Source of the DNA: Xestospongia muta
Taxonomy: Eukaryota; Porifera; Demospongiae; Haplosclerida; Petrosiidae
DNA length: 64,000 nt
Assembly: GCA_963693285.1 (NCBI GenBank)
Contig: OY848918.1
Span: forward strand, 19,107,484 to 19,171,483
Direction of reading: 5' to 3'
Both the position numbers and the translations under genes were made by a program. The notes under the pieces were generated by a model. The model made no database searches, had not been told where the DNA came from, and saw nothing but the letters and a program-made list of their open reading frames with translations. The first letter of the stretch is position 1, and the number at the start of each line of letters is the position of its first letter. Shown here in pieces: positions 47,101 through 59,255 of the stretch.

Positions 47101-50100
47101 TAATAGGTAGATCTTGTAACTGTCATTTGTTAATAACAAACATTATCATCTACTATTATATAGCTTTATGAGAGACCACTGATTGCTGCATCTGCTAGTG
47201 GACATACTGACATTGTGTCTTTTCTTCTTCAAAAAAAAGCAGACCCAAATTGCACTACTAATGTGAGTGTTCATATATAGTAACAATACTGTTGTAATGT
47301 ATATATGTATACATTGTACATGTAGGTATACACATGTGAGTTTATTAATGTAATTGTCATGTTGTACTTTTCTTGTTTTGTTAGCAATATTCTTAAAATT
47401 GTGAAAATTAAACCTCAATTTATTAGCATTTCAATGTTATAATATAGGAGATGTTAAAAAAAAGAATTTATTTCCCCCAGATAATTATGTATAAAGGTCA
47501 TCTGGTTTCAGTAACGGATATAGATCCACATCAAGTACTGTGCTGATCATTTCTTTATAGCTATTACACAGGGGTAGTTTTCCATCTTGCTACAATAGAA
47601 TAGTTACAATACCGGCTTTCCACTCACTGTAATTAACAGGCTTAATTTTGACCAATGACAGCAACTTGTCTAGCTCAGCTTTAAGGATAGTTTAAGAGAG
47701 AAGACACAGGCTGAAGTCTTCAAAAATTGGGTTAGGGATTTCTACTCAAGTCCAGTTTAGCAACATGTTGAGTCATTGTGCCCAACTTGTCTCTGAAGAC
47801 TTCTTTATTTTTCTCTATGTAATGCCCAATCATTAAGTTGTCTGTCTACTGTAACTCTATCAATTGACACATATTATTTTTGGACCATTTTGAAACCCTG
47901 CCGGATGCCCTTAGTTATATTAAACCCTATCTTATTATGTTTCTCATGGGTTTCCTCTCTCAGGTGTACATGAAGACCTAGTATCACTACATATGCTTGA
48001 AAAGATGGCTATGTGATAATGTGCATGCAACCATGTGTACGCATGAATGGTTGTGGCACATTTCATCTAATTAACTTTCGTGGGTAAATATTTTGTGGTT
48101 TGTTTCTCAACCACAAAAACCATGATAATCCCCCCCCTCCCTCTCTCCGAAAAAACCCCGCTTTATGATACAGCATGTGTAGTTTTGTCAAATAACATAA
48201 CAAATGTCATATTAAGTACATGTAAGTCTATCAGTACCAGTACAGTGGAATATTGTACTCCCTGAATAATGGAAACCTCATTTACAATGACAAATTGTGT
48301 GGTCGGAATGAATTCCCATTTAATACACATTACTTGTTGACTCAGAAAATATGGAAACCTTTTGTATTATATAATAAATGCTTTTTACGAGTGATTGTAG
48401 CAAAGAGTCATCACTTCTAATGTCCAGTTAATGAATACATTGTAATGGATTAGTGAAATGACAAACGTATAGCTTAATAGAGCTTTGTAAACCTGTAATG
48501 ACAGCCCTCACATACAGGCTTAGTAAAATATATTGATATTATATTGTAAATAATTATGTTAACAGCTTCTTGTCATGATTCTAATACTATATATAAACAG
48601 AAGCTTAGAATGTTATATAACAGTTACTCTAGTAACACAAACTATCTCTACAATTATACAAGGAAATAATATAACAAAGTTTTTATATGTTAAGTTATAG
48701 TTTCTAATACATGGCAGTGTTTTTACACTCAGTCTATAAGTATGATGTACCAGTGGTTTGTAATGTATGTTGTACTGTCTTCATTGTGTCATCAGATAAA
48801 GATAACTATGATAGTCACTAAGTCATATGTCCAGCCAGTGTCATTGTTTGATGGCTGGTACATGTTGTAAATAGGGTCTCTTTACTTCCCTAATCAAGAG
48901 TATATTTATATGATATAATTACCTTAATAATTATTGATACTATATATCAACAAATACATATTGTGAATAATAAATAAACATACTTAAAACTGATTGACAA
49001 AAGAAATTTTGCCAATAACAACCAACTGACAAAGTAGGGCATTATATAGAATGTGATCTCTATAATAAGATATATACCTTATATTACGTAACTATCATGA
49101 GTGTATCTCTTATTTGTTCATATTTTCTACACTTATCATATTAGTCCCAGCTTATATCCTGATTACCTCAAGAATACATTTATGGCTTGTAGAGTACATC
49201 CTTTTGCTTGATAAGCACTATTTTACTGACATATAGTATACACTTACATGATCTATTTTACATATGAGAGGTGTCTAAAGCTATAAATGTTGTAAAATTT
49301 TGATTTATATACAGTTCTAATTACAAAACATGATCTCAGTGTCTACATGACAATTAATGAACAATTACATGTTTTTGGAGTGAAATGTAAAAAATGTAGA
49401 AATGTAAAAACCATTAGTTAATTACATTCAATTTTAATTAACCATTATCATAACCTCATCACAATTGTTTTTAGAGTATTAACCTCTCTATACACATCAG
49501 TAATAACATAATGAATTATTTTATCTATCCTTTGTATTGTATCATTAGATATAGTTTTATATTATAAAGTGAATTAATCATAAATACCAACATATTCTTT
49601 ATGTAGGACAAGAGAACTCCTCTTCACTGGGCTGCTTCCAATGGCCATTCTGAGATAGCTCATATACTAATTAAAGCTGGTGCATCACTGGATTCCATTG
49701 ACAAAGTGAGTATTTCCATTAATTAAATATGTTGTCATTACTATAACCCTAGCATTAAACTATAATTATAGTCAGTGTCATCACTATGTTTATTACATGA
49801 TATAAGTTAAATGGTTTGACATTCTAAGTGATAGTGAATATACTAAGATACTGTTTAGTAATTGTAGAATATGCTCTGATATTTACATTGACAGAAAAAT
49901 TTTACTCGTATAATAGATTCTTCTGTTTGTTAGTGACTTATAACAACATGACATATGAGTGAATGTTTACAAACTATTGCTTGTATTATTCCTAACATTT
50001 ATATAACTGTTATGGTATCTCTGTTGTAATAATAACTGATTTCTACTGCCAGTGGTCAACATAATCAACTGTAGATATCACTTACAAAGTAGTTCATTCA

Positions 50101-53100
50101 GTATTGTCACAACCAGATATTTAGTGTGCTAATTTAATTTATTTTATGGTACACTCCTTTGTAGCATTATACTTTTATACATTACTGTAAATAGTTTACA
50201 TTGAATGTTTTAACTACAATAAATGATGCACTTCCTTGAAGTCTAGTATTGTGCGGTATATGTGTGAAAACTGTATACATTGTAATCTTTAAGATGTTTT
50301 TGAATCCCCTTTCTACTACTCAAGCTCTATCATAAGATATGTTTATTATAGATAATTTTAATAACAAATAACAGATATTATCAATGTTGAATTCATATAC
50401 AGTGGTTATTACAATCATAACACATAGTATACATCATCATATGTTAGACAATTGTAATGATATGACTGGAACAACATTAATGTTAGCATTATATCAATTT
50501 AGTATATTCCCTACATTATGTTTTATTACATAATTATAGTAGTGATTATCTTATAATGCTATAATACAAAAGTCTTTCATGTTCCACTTACTATAATTTC
50601 TTTTATCACATAGGTTGGAGATAGCCCCTTACATGATGCCTGCCGTAGAGGGAAAGTAGAATGTGTTGAAATATTACTGTTATGTGGAGCAGATGGCACC
50701 ATAAAGAAAAATAATGGCCAAACACCTGCTGACATGGTAAAACCTAATGATATCAATAAAGAGAAAATTCTACAACTAATTGACAAGTCACTACATGGTC
50801 AGTGTATAGTTCTATACTAATGTATTCATTGTTATTTTCTGTACATTAGAATGTACTTATAATAAATGTCAAGACAATGATAATAATGTAACCTAGTAAC
50901 ATGATATATACTGCTAGTAATAACAGTGTCACTTTATACATGACTATACAATCTGTACAAACTGATAATCAAGGATTACAAGCAACCACTCAGTACTATG
51001 ATCAAACACTTGTCTTGACTTCACTAGTAACATATGTATGTATAAATTATATTGAAAGTAGTTGTATAAAATGTACTGTATTAATAATAGATCAAACAAA
51101 TTATTAACTACTGATATTGTTTGGAAACTTATTGAAAGTTATTAAGACATCATTGTTTTGACTTCTAAAGATATGTCAGTTATAATAAACAGATTAATAT
51201 CATAACATGTCTTTGAAGATAATTAACATTCCATACATCAAATCATAAACTACAGAGACTCATACAGTATAATGTTATGACATCATACATTTATATCAGT
51301 TGACAAAGCAATCCTTAATCATGAGTGTACCTGTATTACTGTACCTATACGAAGGCTAACATATAGTGTTATACAGTATCACAGCAATAGTTATATTATA
51401 ATTTTCTCTTTTACTTTATAGATTATACTGGTTTACTTTACAAGGCACTCAAAGAAGGCCGAATTCGTTGCAAATACTCAAAGCTATCACTGTCTGGAGC
51501 TCCTGGGACAGGAAAATCATCTATCATGAAACTTTTATTAAATCTCCCACCACCTACCCTTCATCATAGCACCTCTGTAGCCACTGCTCCTGAAGTAAGA
51601 AGAGTAGAGACTGCAAATCTAATAGCAGGAAATGAGTCAACAGACTCGTCTTTTACAAGTCAATTTTGGGAAGAAATTAATACTCCATATGTAAAACGTA
51701 TGATTGCCAAAGCTATTAAAATTGGAGTCCCATCTTCTCCTGTTGATTTTACTACACAACATGAGGATAGCAACAGTTCATCTGATGATGATGGTTCACA
51801 AGAAGAAACATCACCAGACCTCAATGAAGTCATCTCAGGTTCTCCCTCAAAGCCGACACCTCCACCTGTAGCACAAACAGTAAATGAGATTGCTGAGATC
51901 ATGCCTACTGTAAAAGAATCTCCTGAGCTATTCAACTCTCATTGGATTTACTGTGTAGATTCAGGTGGACAAGCAGCCTTTTTGGATATTGCCCCCGCAA
52001 TATTGCGCTATAGTCCAGTTAATATTCTTACGCAAAAGCTAAACGAGAAGCTTGAAGACAAGCCAAAATTTTTTTTTAGCTTTAAGGGTCGAGAAATTGG
52101 AGCCCCTGTAGAGCGAGAAATTACCAATATACAACTGCTTGAGTCTTCTTTTCGTTCACTAGCATCCATAGATCAGCCTGATTTGCGCAAAATTCACGTT
52201 AAGTTTTCACATCCCGAGCCTTCCCTTCTTGTTCTTGGTACGTTTTTTGATAAAGTAATGGAATGCGTGGGCGAGTCTTTGGAAGAAAAAAATGCTCGTT
52301 TGTGGTCTACCCTAAGTCAATTCAAAGGAGTGCGTAGGAATTACTGTGAAGCCAAAAAGGAAGTAATATTTCCTGTCAATACAACAGCCAGAGATGAGCC
52401 TCAAAAGAAAATTGCAGAGAGAATTCGTACAATTGTGTCCCGATCTTACATTGAGGCAGAAATTCCAGCACGATGGTTCTTGTTTAAGCTTGAATTAGAG
52501 GATCTTCAGAAAATTACCAAATCAATGGTTGTCAATAAAAGGGAATGCTTTAGAATAGGGTTGACTCTTGAGATGGACCGGAAAGACATTGAAGCTTCGT
52601 TACTGTACTATCATGATTTAACCATTTTCTTATATTTTCCAGCTGTATTGCCTAATGTGGTTTTCCTCCATCCTCAACCCCTTTTTAATAAGCTCTCAGA
52701 AGTAGTCAGCATTTCTTTTGCTGATGCTGTTATCCAATTAGAGGAAATGAATATCGTCCTTCCAATTAATGCTCATATTCAACTCAAGCATGAAGGTATT
52801 TTTACACGTGAGCTACTAGATCATCTTCCTGATGGTTTTTCACCTGATTTTACAGCAGATGATTTCTTAAAATTAATGGAGGATATATTTGTGATAGCTC
52901 CATTGCCTGAAAAAGGAAAGTTTTTCATACCAAGCGTTTTGCCGACAACTTCTTCTTTAGATATTATTAGAGCTCCGTTTATTAAAAGTATTGATTGTTT
53001 TGTTTTGACATGGGATGAAATGCCAATTCCTCAAGGTGTTTTTCCTGCTTTGATTGTAGGTCTACTTAAACGATCTGTCTCGCCAAAATTTAAGCTATAT

Positions 53101-54170
53101 CGACCATCAGAATGTGAGATGCAGTATCGTAATGCAATTCGTTTAACATGTCCTGGCTATGGAGGAGCAGTTTTACTTATTGATGCTATCTACTGGATGG
53201 AGGTCTATTATTCTGGCCCTCCTGTAAAGTGCTCCACTATCAAAGATGTCATCTTTGAAGCAATCGAAAATGTAGTCAAGAAATTCCAGTATAAGCCAAT
53301 TCTCTCAATGCCTCAGGAACGTTTTCTTTGCTCTATTTGTTCACCTTCGGCAAACCATCTGTGTCGTCCAGATGAAGACAAGAAGATACTTACTTGCTGT
53401 AAAGATGGCATGTCAACAAAAGATATTAATCGAGCACGACAGCTTCCCTGGATTGATGAAAATGCTGCTCCTGCTACTACTGCAGTTAAGAGTGAACTTG
53501 GTAAGATCATTTAATTGACAGCATCTAGACATATTTTACTCCTTCTCTTTTATTGTGCTTTACTGTGAATGGATTAATCTAATAAGACACATACATGATC
53601 TGAACTTGGGTTACTACTGTGTATGTAAACATAGATGCCATATTAGTACTATAGTTGATGGAGGAGATGTACCAGTGAATTTTGCATTGTTATAAACAAA
53701 ACTTTCATGTTTCATTAGTATTGATAAGGATACAACCACATCATGTTAATGTTAATGTTTAGTATGTCAGCACTGATTTTCAGTTATAAGCCATACACTT
53801 TATATTTTATTTTTCTCTTATTATAGATATATCAGGAGTCCTTAAGAAGGAACCCAGCATTAATGATGTTCTTGGTCTACTATCTGATATAAAGTATGAA
53901 TGGAAAAAGATTGGTCAAGCCCTTGAAGTTGAACGTAGTGTCTTACAAGGTTGTAGTAATAGCCCAGAAGATAATGGCAATAAGCTTATGACAGTAATCT
54001 ACAGTTGGGTAGACACGATGCCCACTGATGTGACTTGGGAGATTGTTATTGCTGCAGTAGAAAGCCCTATAGTAGCACACAATTCTACTGCAATGAAAAT
54101 GAGAGAGTTTCTAGCTAAACCAGATGTACATGCCAAATATCTTCGTAAAAAGGACTTTGTCCGACATTGA
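44170..54170 (+). CDS. Copy 3: ankyrin-Roc-COR-Death protein, complete gene (976 aa)
   Basis: Coding exons are 44170-44196, 44381-44479, 47164-47262, 49607-49705, 50614-50797, 51422-53500 and 53827-54170. The sum is 977 codons including the stop, all in frame. The protein starts MSQYSHLSL and has four ankyrin repeats (one fewer than copy 2), then the same GTPase/COR exon (GAPGTGKS, DSGGQ, GTFFDKV) and the cysteine cluster. Its C-terminal domain is different. As no frameshift or stop interrupts it, and all splice sites are kept, it is likely functional. Introns carry young insertions (a gypsy fragment and a TA-flanked MITE) absent from copy 2. Confidence 0.85.
44381..44479 (+). CDS. Copy 3 ankyrin exon 1
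   Basis: 99 nt, phase 0; NDQLYFAAFNGNIEVVKS then GADVNY. Differs from copy 2 mainly at exposed positions (AEG to FNG, KPGY to RPFG). Confidence 0.85.
44480..47163. other. Copy 3 intron, matches copy 2 plus one MITE
   Basis: Collinear with 14963-17365 except for the element at 45672-45938. Holds the copy 3 counterpart of the fossil inverted-repeat element (44648-44753). Confidence 0.6.
45672..45938. mobile_element. 267-bp MITE with TA target-site duplication (Tc1/mariner type)
   Basis: Starts CTGTATACAGGGATTTATTA and ends with the near reverse complement AATAAATCCAGGTATACGG, giving inverted repeats of about 36 bp with few mismatches. TA flanks it at 45670-45671 and 45939-45940. The copy 2 intron at the matching place (about 16137-16142) reads straight through, so the empty site is available. 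The interior includes a second palindrome (AATTGTAAAATTTTACAATT). Confidence 0.85.
47164..47262 (+). CDS. Copy 3 ankyrin exon 2
   Basis: 99 nt, phase 0; RPLIAASASGHTDIVSFLL then KADPNC. Most differences from copy 2 are amino-acid changing. Confidence 0.85.
47263..49606. other. Copy 3 intron with retroelement insertion and exon loss
   Basis: Two copy 2 introns are merged here because the equivalent of exon 19074-19172 and its surroundings is deleted (junction near 49385). About 47281-48170 is extra relative to copy 2 and includes a gypsy fragment. Confidence 0.65.
47475..47830 (-). mobile_element. Ty3/gypsy-like pol fragment (reverse transcriptase start)
   Basis: On the minus strand, with frame changes, it reads EVFRDKLGTMTQHVAKLDLS, then a spacer, then AELDKLLSLVKIKPVNYSEW. 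This is followed by KAGIVTILL, an in-frame stop, QDGKLPLCNSYKEMIS and DVDLYPLLKPDDLY. That is the order found from the protease-RT linker to RT motif 1-2 of gypsy elements. It is a short, dead fragment inside an intron unique to copy 3. Confidence 0.65.
49607..49705 (+). CDS. Copy 3 ankyrin exon 3 (equivalent of copy 2 exon 4)
   Basis: 99 nt, phase 0; TPLHWAASNGHSEIAHILI then AGASLD. Confidence 0.87.
50614..50797 (+). CDS. Copy 3 exon: last ankyrin repeat plus linker helix
   Basis: 184 nt, phase 0 in, phase 1 out; DSPLHDACRRGKVECVEILL then GQTPADMV and KEKILQLIDKSLH. Equivalent of 22048-22231. Confidence 0.83.
50798..51421. pseudogene. Copy 3 intron with NIDO-like relic
   Basis: Counterpart of 22232-22858; the frame 50901-51107 contains NYIESSCIKCTVLIIDQTNY. 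Confidence 0.4.
51422..53500 (+). CDS. Copy 3 main exon: Roc-type GTPase, COR-like region, cysteine cluster
   Basis: 2079 nt. Walker A GAPGTGKSSIM, the acidic Ser-rich insertion, DSGGQAAFLD, GTFFDKV and COR-like LYYHDLTIFLYFP are all kept. Most of the exon matches copy 2 closely, but in patches (about 52330-52410, 52730-52860) differences are dense. After about 53290 the two copies fall to a much lower similarity. The cysteine cluster FLCSIC ... HLCR ... LTCCKDG keeps its Cys and one His while its spacers change, which suggests constraint on the metal-like ligands. Confidence 0.85.
53827..54170 (+). CDS. Copy 3 last exon: divergent Death-fold domain
   Basis: Begins after CTTATTATAG, completes a GAT codon, and ends at TGA 54168-54170; 114 residues. 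SINDVLGLLSDIKYEWKKIG, then ALEVERSVLQG, then LMTVIYSWVDTMPTDVTWEI and MKMREFL follow the helix pattern of Death domains (W at helix 2, the W..........W spacing near helix 4-5). It shares only scattered residues with the Death domain of copies 1 and 2. A longer basic tail (KYLRKKDFVRH) ends the protein. Confidence 0.75.
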
Positions 54171-55517
54171 ACGTTTTGCTTCTTTAAATTTTTTTCTATA
54201 GTTTATTGATGTCTATATTTGGACTAGTTTAAAATTGATGATATTGTTTTTTTTCTGATTTTGCTTTAATTTGACTATGTTACATTTATTGCTTTGAGTG
54301 CTTTTTTCCAATAAATCTTGTAAGTAATTTCTTAACACTGCCCTTTTCTATGATATTATGTTAATTTTTGTAAACCATTTTGCTTTGCTATGTTTTCTTT
54401 AAAAAAGGCTTATTTAAACCATGTTTTCCTGTCACTATTAGATAGAGATACACATAGAGAGTTACAGTGTAATAATTAATATGTTTCTGCACCATGAAAC
54501 TTCTGGAAACGTTTTGAAAATGTCAAGTATCCTGTTATGTTTCTGGTGTTTCCAAACTAAGGAATCATAAAGATTTCTTTTGATAAGAAACACATATGAA
54601 GAGCAAGTTTCCCACCATATAGAAACACATAAAAACACCAAATTTTTATTTGTGCTTACTAAAGAAACTTTAATGTTTCCATTGAAGTTAATAATTATTT
54701 ACAAATACAACAAATCCAAAAACATCAAGTAATCACTACAAAATTAAATACATTTCCATTATGATATTCTCAAAAAAAGGAAATGTTATGTAAATCACAA
54801 AGATAATGTCATTGTCACATAAAGAACTTAAACAATAAATAACATAATCAGAATACTCTCAACAAACCAACACTTCATGGACATGATATACCACATAACA
54901 TAACTTTTAAATGACCCAAAAAATTAATTATTGAATAACCACTGTCATTGCAATCAATGCTGAAAAGCACATTCGAAATAACCAGCTGGTTTCAGTCTAT
55001 CAGAAGAAAGACCTTCCTTCATTTTAAGTCATAACGTTTATTTCTTACTGAATAATTTTTGGAAAATTTTTTGTCCAAAGCATACAGTTATTTTGTTAGA
55101 TTTTTTCCTCTCCAGGAAAGAGTAGGGATAATAAACTGGTAGTCTTCATTTTAATCACTCTCTTCTGAGCTCATCATATCACCAGTGAAAAACTCTCCAA
55201 TTTGCTTTAGTAGCATCAGATAGGTCAGCTATTTGATCATATTCAGTAAGTCTTCGTTGTAGCTTCTACTAAAAAACAGTGTTTGAAACAAAAGGAAAAA
55301 TCCATAGGTATTTACACTATCATTATTAATATCATTTCCTATAATGGAAATTTCAATAGTATTAATTAATATGAACTACTTACTGTAGTTATCCTGTTTC
55401 TTCTTCTCTGTTTCCACACTTATTAGACTATTTTTCTGAATTTCTGAGCTTTACCTTAGTGTGACAACCTGAAAATAAGTTTTCGTAGCATCTATAAAAG
55501 GATCATAATGGTTTTTT
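54171..55517. other. 3' flank of copy 3, unrelated to flanks of copies 1 and 2
   Basis: AT-rich, no gene seen beyond the 3' UTR of copy 3. No similarity to 260-1535 or 25545-26818. Confidence 0.5.
54310..54315 (+). promoter_or_regulatory. Candidate polyadenylation signal of copy 3
   Basis: AATAAA about 140 bases after the stop codon. Confidence 0.5.
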
Positions 55518-58500
55518 TTAACGAATGACGCATATCGCGTCATCAATATTGTGACATCAGTTGACGAATGACGCGTCGCGTCATTTGAATTTACTAAGCA
55601 ATAGCGCAACATTGACAGGTAGTTAGAGTGTGTATTTTCTACAGTAGTAGTTCCTGTACTTGTTATTGCTTGCCTTTGAATCTGCAGTCAGCATTTGACC
55701 CAAGTTTCCAGTCTTTGTATTTAAAGTTAACACTCCAAGTTATTACCTCGTGTATTGATTATTGTTGACAACTCAGTCTGCACATCTCCACTTGCAACTT
55801 AACAGTCCAAGTTAGTAACTCACATTCATACGAACCATGATAAAGATAAGTATACTTGCATATTATAATTAGTACATCACTCAAATAAATGTAAACAATT
55901 AACAACAAATGCATTATGTAAATAGAATGACTGATAGACGATTATTTACAAGAGACGAAGTCTTGGATATTATTGAAAAAGAACCAATGTATCCAGGGAG
56001 TGATGAAGAATTTGACACATTAGATGATGAGATGGAGGACGACTACTGGTAATAAATTATAAGATAATTTACAAAGTATATAAAACCTACCAATCTTAGT
56101 ATAACAGAAGGTACATCTGTTGATGTCGAAAAGTCTCCAGTCAAGTTACCTGCACCGCTATGGTAAATATCACAGATATTATCTTTTACTGATTGTGAAA
56201 TAAATAGCTACCAACAAATAGAGTCACTTGCATGTCCATCAAGTTCACTAAATGATACACCACTTTCAGCGCAAGTGAACACATGCCAAAAAAAGAGTTT
56301 ACCTACAATCATAATAGGACTTCTCTTGAAAATCCTGTGTCTGCCACTAACAAATGTAAACAAAGGTAAGTTATACAATAAACGTACATTTCTCATCTGT
56401 AAATATCTTCATAGCCAATGCCCAAGTGACCACACCCTAGGGGAGATAAAATGGTCAAACAATTACATGCCAGTCACTATAGATTCATTTACAGAGTCAG
56501 TGGGACCAACTGTCTGTCCCTTCATCACCACTTGAGGCATTTATGCTATTTTTTACAAAATCACTTCTACAACTGATAGTAAATGAGACAAACAGATATG
56601 CTGAAACATGTATGGGTGGAAAAAAGTATGCCAAATGGACAAAAGTGTCTATTGAAGAATTGCAGGCATACTTGGGATTTATGATCGTAATGGGGATAGT
56701 AAACTCACCATCCCTATATGATTATTGGTATAATGACCCATATTTTCACTACACTCCCATAGCTGATCGAATTTCTCGAGATAGATTCATGGACATTTCA
56801 CGATATCTCAATTTTGTAGACAATGCGACGTTAGCACTACCAGGTACACCACAATATGATCGTCTTGGTAAAGTAAGACCAATTCTGGAATTTCTTAACA
56901 ACAAATTCCTTACATTATATAATCCAAATTGTGACAACAGTATAGACGAGGCAATGATAAAATTTAAGGGCAGATCAGTAATGAAACAATATGTTCCAAA
57001 AAAGCCTATCAAGAGAGGATTTAAAGTTTGGGTCAGGGCTGATAGTGACAATGGGTTTGTATGTGAATACCAAGTATACTGTGGAAAGGAGAAGAGATCA
57101 GAAACAGGACTAGAGTCACGGGTTGTCGGAGACTTAAGAACCATTGTCGTAAAAAACCATCACATATACTGTGATAACTTTTTTACAGGCATTCCACTTT
57201 TTAAGGATCTTATAGAAGACAAGATTTATGCCTGCGGAACCATGTGTTCAGATAGAAAGTTCTATCCAACAGAATTCAAACCAATTCTAAAGAAAGGTTT
57301 CAAGGAGAGGGGATAACTCAAGCTATTACAACATGAAAGTTTGCTAATGACAGTGTGGCAAGACACAAAGGTAGTAAGTGCTCTTGCTACAAACTCTCAA
57401 CCTTTGGCAATAACACAAGTGGAGAGGAAGCAACAAAATGGAGAAAAAAAAATAGTAAATTGTCCTCAACTAATAGCCAACTATAACCAAAAAATGGGTG
57501 GAGTTGATCATAATGATCAACTGAGGCAGTACTACTGTCTCAATGCAAGAGGATATAAGACTTATATGTACATCTTTTACTTTGTAACTGATGTTATAAT
57601 TACAAACACTTACCTCTTGCAAACATTCCTTCCCACATCTCCATTCAAAACAATCAAAGACTTTTGCGTCAATTTAGGCCACCTTCTCATTGGATCGTAT
57701 TGTGGTCGTAAGCGTCCTGGTTGTCCTTCATTGTTCTACCAGTGAGAAAATTTTATTAGCACCGTTTTCCTCAAAAGCACGATGGCAGTAGACACAGGTG
57801 TCACTACTGTTATGCATTTCTAAACAAACAAAGAGATACTCAATGGTATTGTAGTGACTGCAGCCTTTACCTCTGTCATACTGGAAAGAGTGATGACTGT
57901 TTCCTACACTACCACACCCACCATGGACCTAATGAAAATTAAAGAGACACTTACATATATACAAAAGAATAAATATATATTATCAACACCTAACTGAAAT
58001 GTCTAACCAAACAGTAGTCATTCAAATAATAAGCATATACGGATAGACACAGACAACACACAAAATCCAACTATAAATTTCTACAAACAAGGTAAGCAAT
58101 ACTAACTTGTTTATATACTGGACATGTTTTGCATCATTTATAGTACTTACAGATACTATCACTATTGTACCTTAGCCCTAACGCTTCAATTTCAAGCGAT
58201 TTTTTCATTACAAAGACGGTAGTAGAAAAGATACGATAGAATGACTTACTTTCAGTAGAGTTCAAGGTAGAATTTACTTGTAGAATCGTTTTATAACATC
58301 TCTAGACCTACAAATCAACGACGGTTGCCTTATTTACTCGTAAATGAACCTGTTAAAAGTTCTCCAAGGCGTCTTCCTCTTGTTTCTATGAACATGTGCT
58401 TGAGGCAAATTAAATTTCGACATCCGGTGACCCCACCTACGCAATTATTTCGTTAAAAAGGACACCAAAACGAATTTCCATCTGAAAATTTCACAACATC

Positions 58501-59255
58501 TCATACTAGCCTATGGACAAATCTTGGCTACACTTAAAGACAATAAATGACAGCACAAGAACAAATGAAAAATACAACTACAATGCTAACATGTTTGTGA
58601 GTGTCTAATAAGAATCTCTGAACAGAACAATATAGAAGTTTGTCATTGTTATATCTAGTGCAAAGCCTCCTAATTACAGCATTTCATCAACTGATTATTG
58701 ACTAATATACATAGTAAAGTCTCCATGTGTCACGTGCATACACTATATATACTAAATATTCTCATTTTAACACTCCATGTGCATTTATTAAAGGTTGATT
58801 GCATCCAACCAATCCTGTCTACATCTGCGAAGATAAATTGTTGCAGATGCCTTTAAAGTAGAGAATGAATTTAGTTTGTTCTTTAGCACTATTTCTATAA
58901 AGTATGACTCTGTGTACTCATTTAATCACAAGCTCTAGGTCTCAAGCTTTTTCATGTATTAGCACCAGATACCTACAGTCAACTTAGTAATTATATATAT
59001 ACAATAATATTAACAAAACTAGATCTGGTACTTCATCTATGTATGAATTATGTTAATTTAATTTATTACAATATAGGATACATTAGTCTTAGTATTAATG
59101 TATCTGCTAATACAGATACTTGTTTATCTATATGAACATAATTATAATACCTAGCATATACAAACGGAAACACCTCTTCATTATAACATGTGGATCCCAA
59201 TGATTAGTAAAATTATATCTTAACTTAGAGTAAAATAATCAAAGTTTCAATTTAA
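55518..59255 (+). mobile_element. piggyBac-family transposon, copy C (dead)
   Basis: TTAA at 55518-55521 borders AACGAATGACGC; the flank upstream differs from that of copies A and B, so this is an independent insertion. The match to A and B ends near TTAA 59252-59255. The left end contains GACGAATGACGCG in direct and hairpin arrangement (55560-55585), a possible subterminal binding region. Confidence 0.8.
55927..57942 (+). pseudogene. piggyBac transposase pseudogene C
   Basis: Best preserved of the three. MTDRRLFTRDEVLDIIEKEP starts at 55927, and an open stretch 56543-57316 carries ETNRYAETCMGG, DRISRDRFMDISRYL, NSIDEAMIKFKGR (first Asp) and HIYCDNFFTGIPLFKDL (second Asp). The third Asp (KMGGVDHNDQL) and the C-terminal cysteine region follow in later frames. 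Damage: a 2-bp deletion near 56512, a stop at 57314-57316 (TAA where A and B have GAA) and a frameshift near 57736. It lacks the TGA shared by A and B. Confidence 0.85.
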
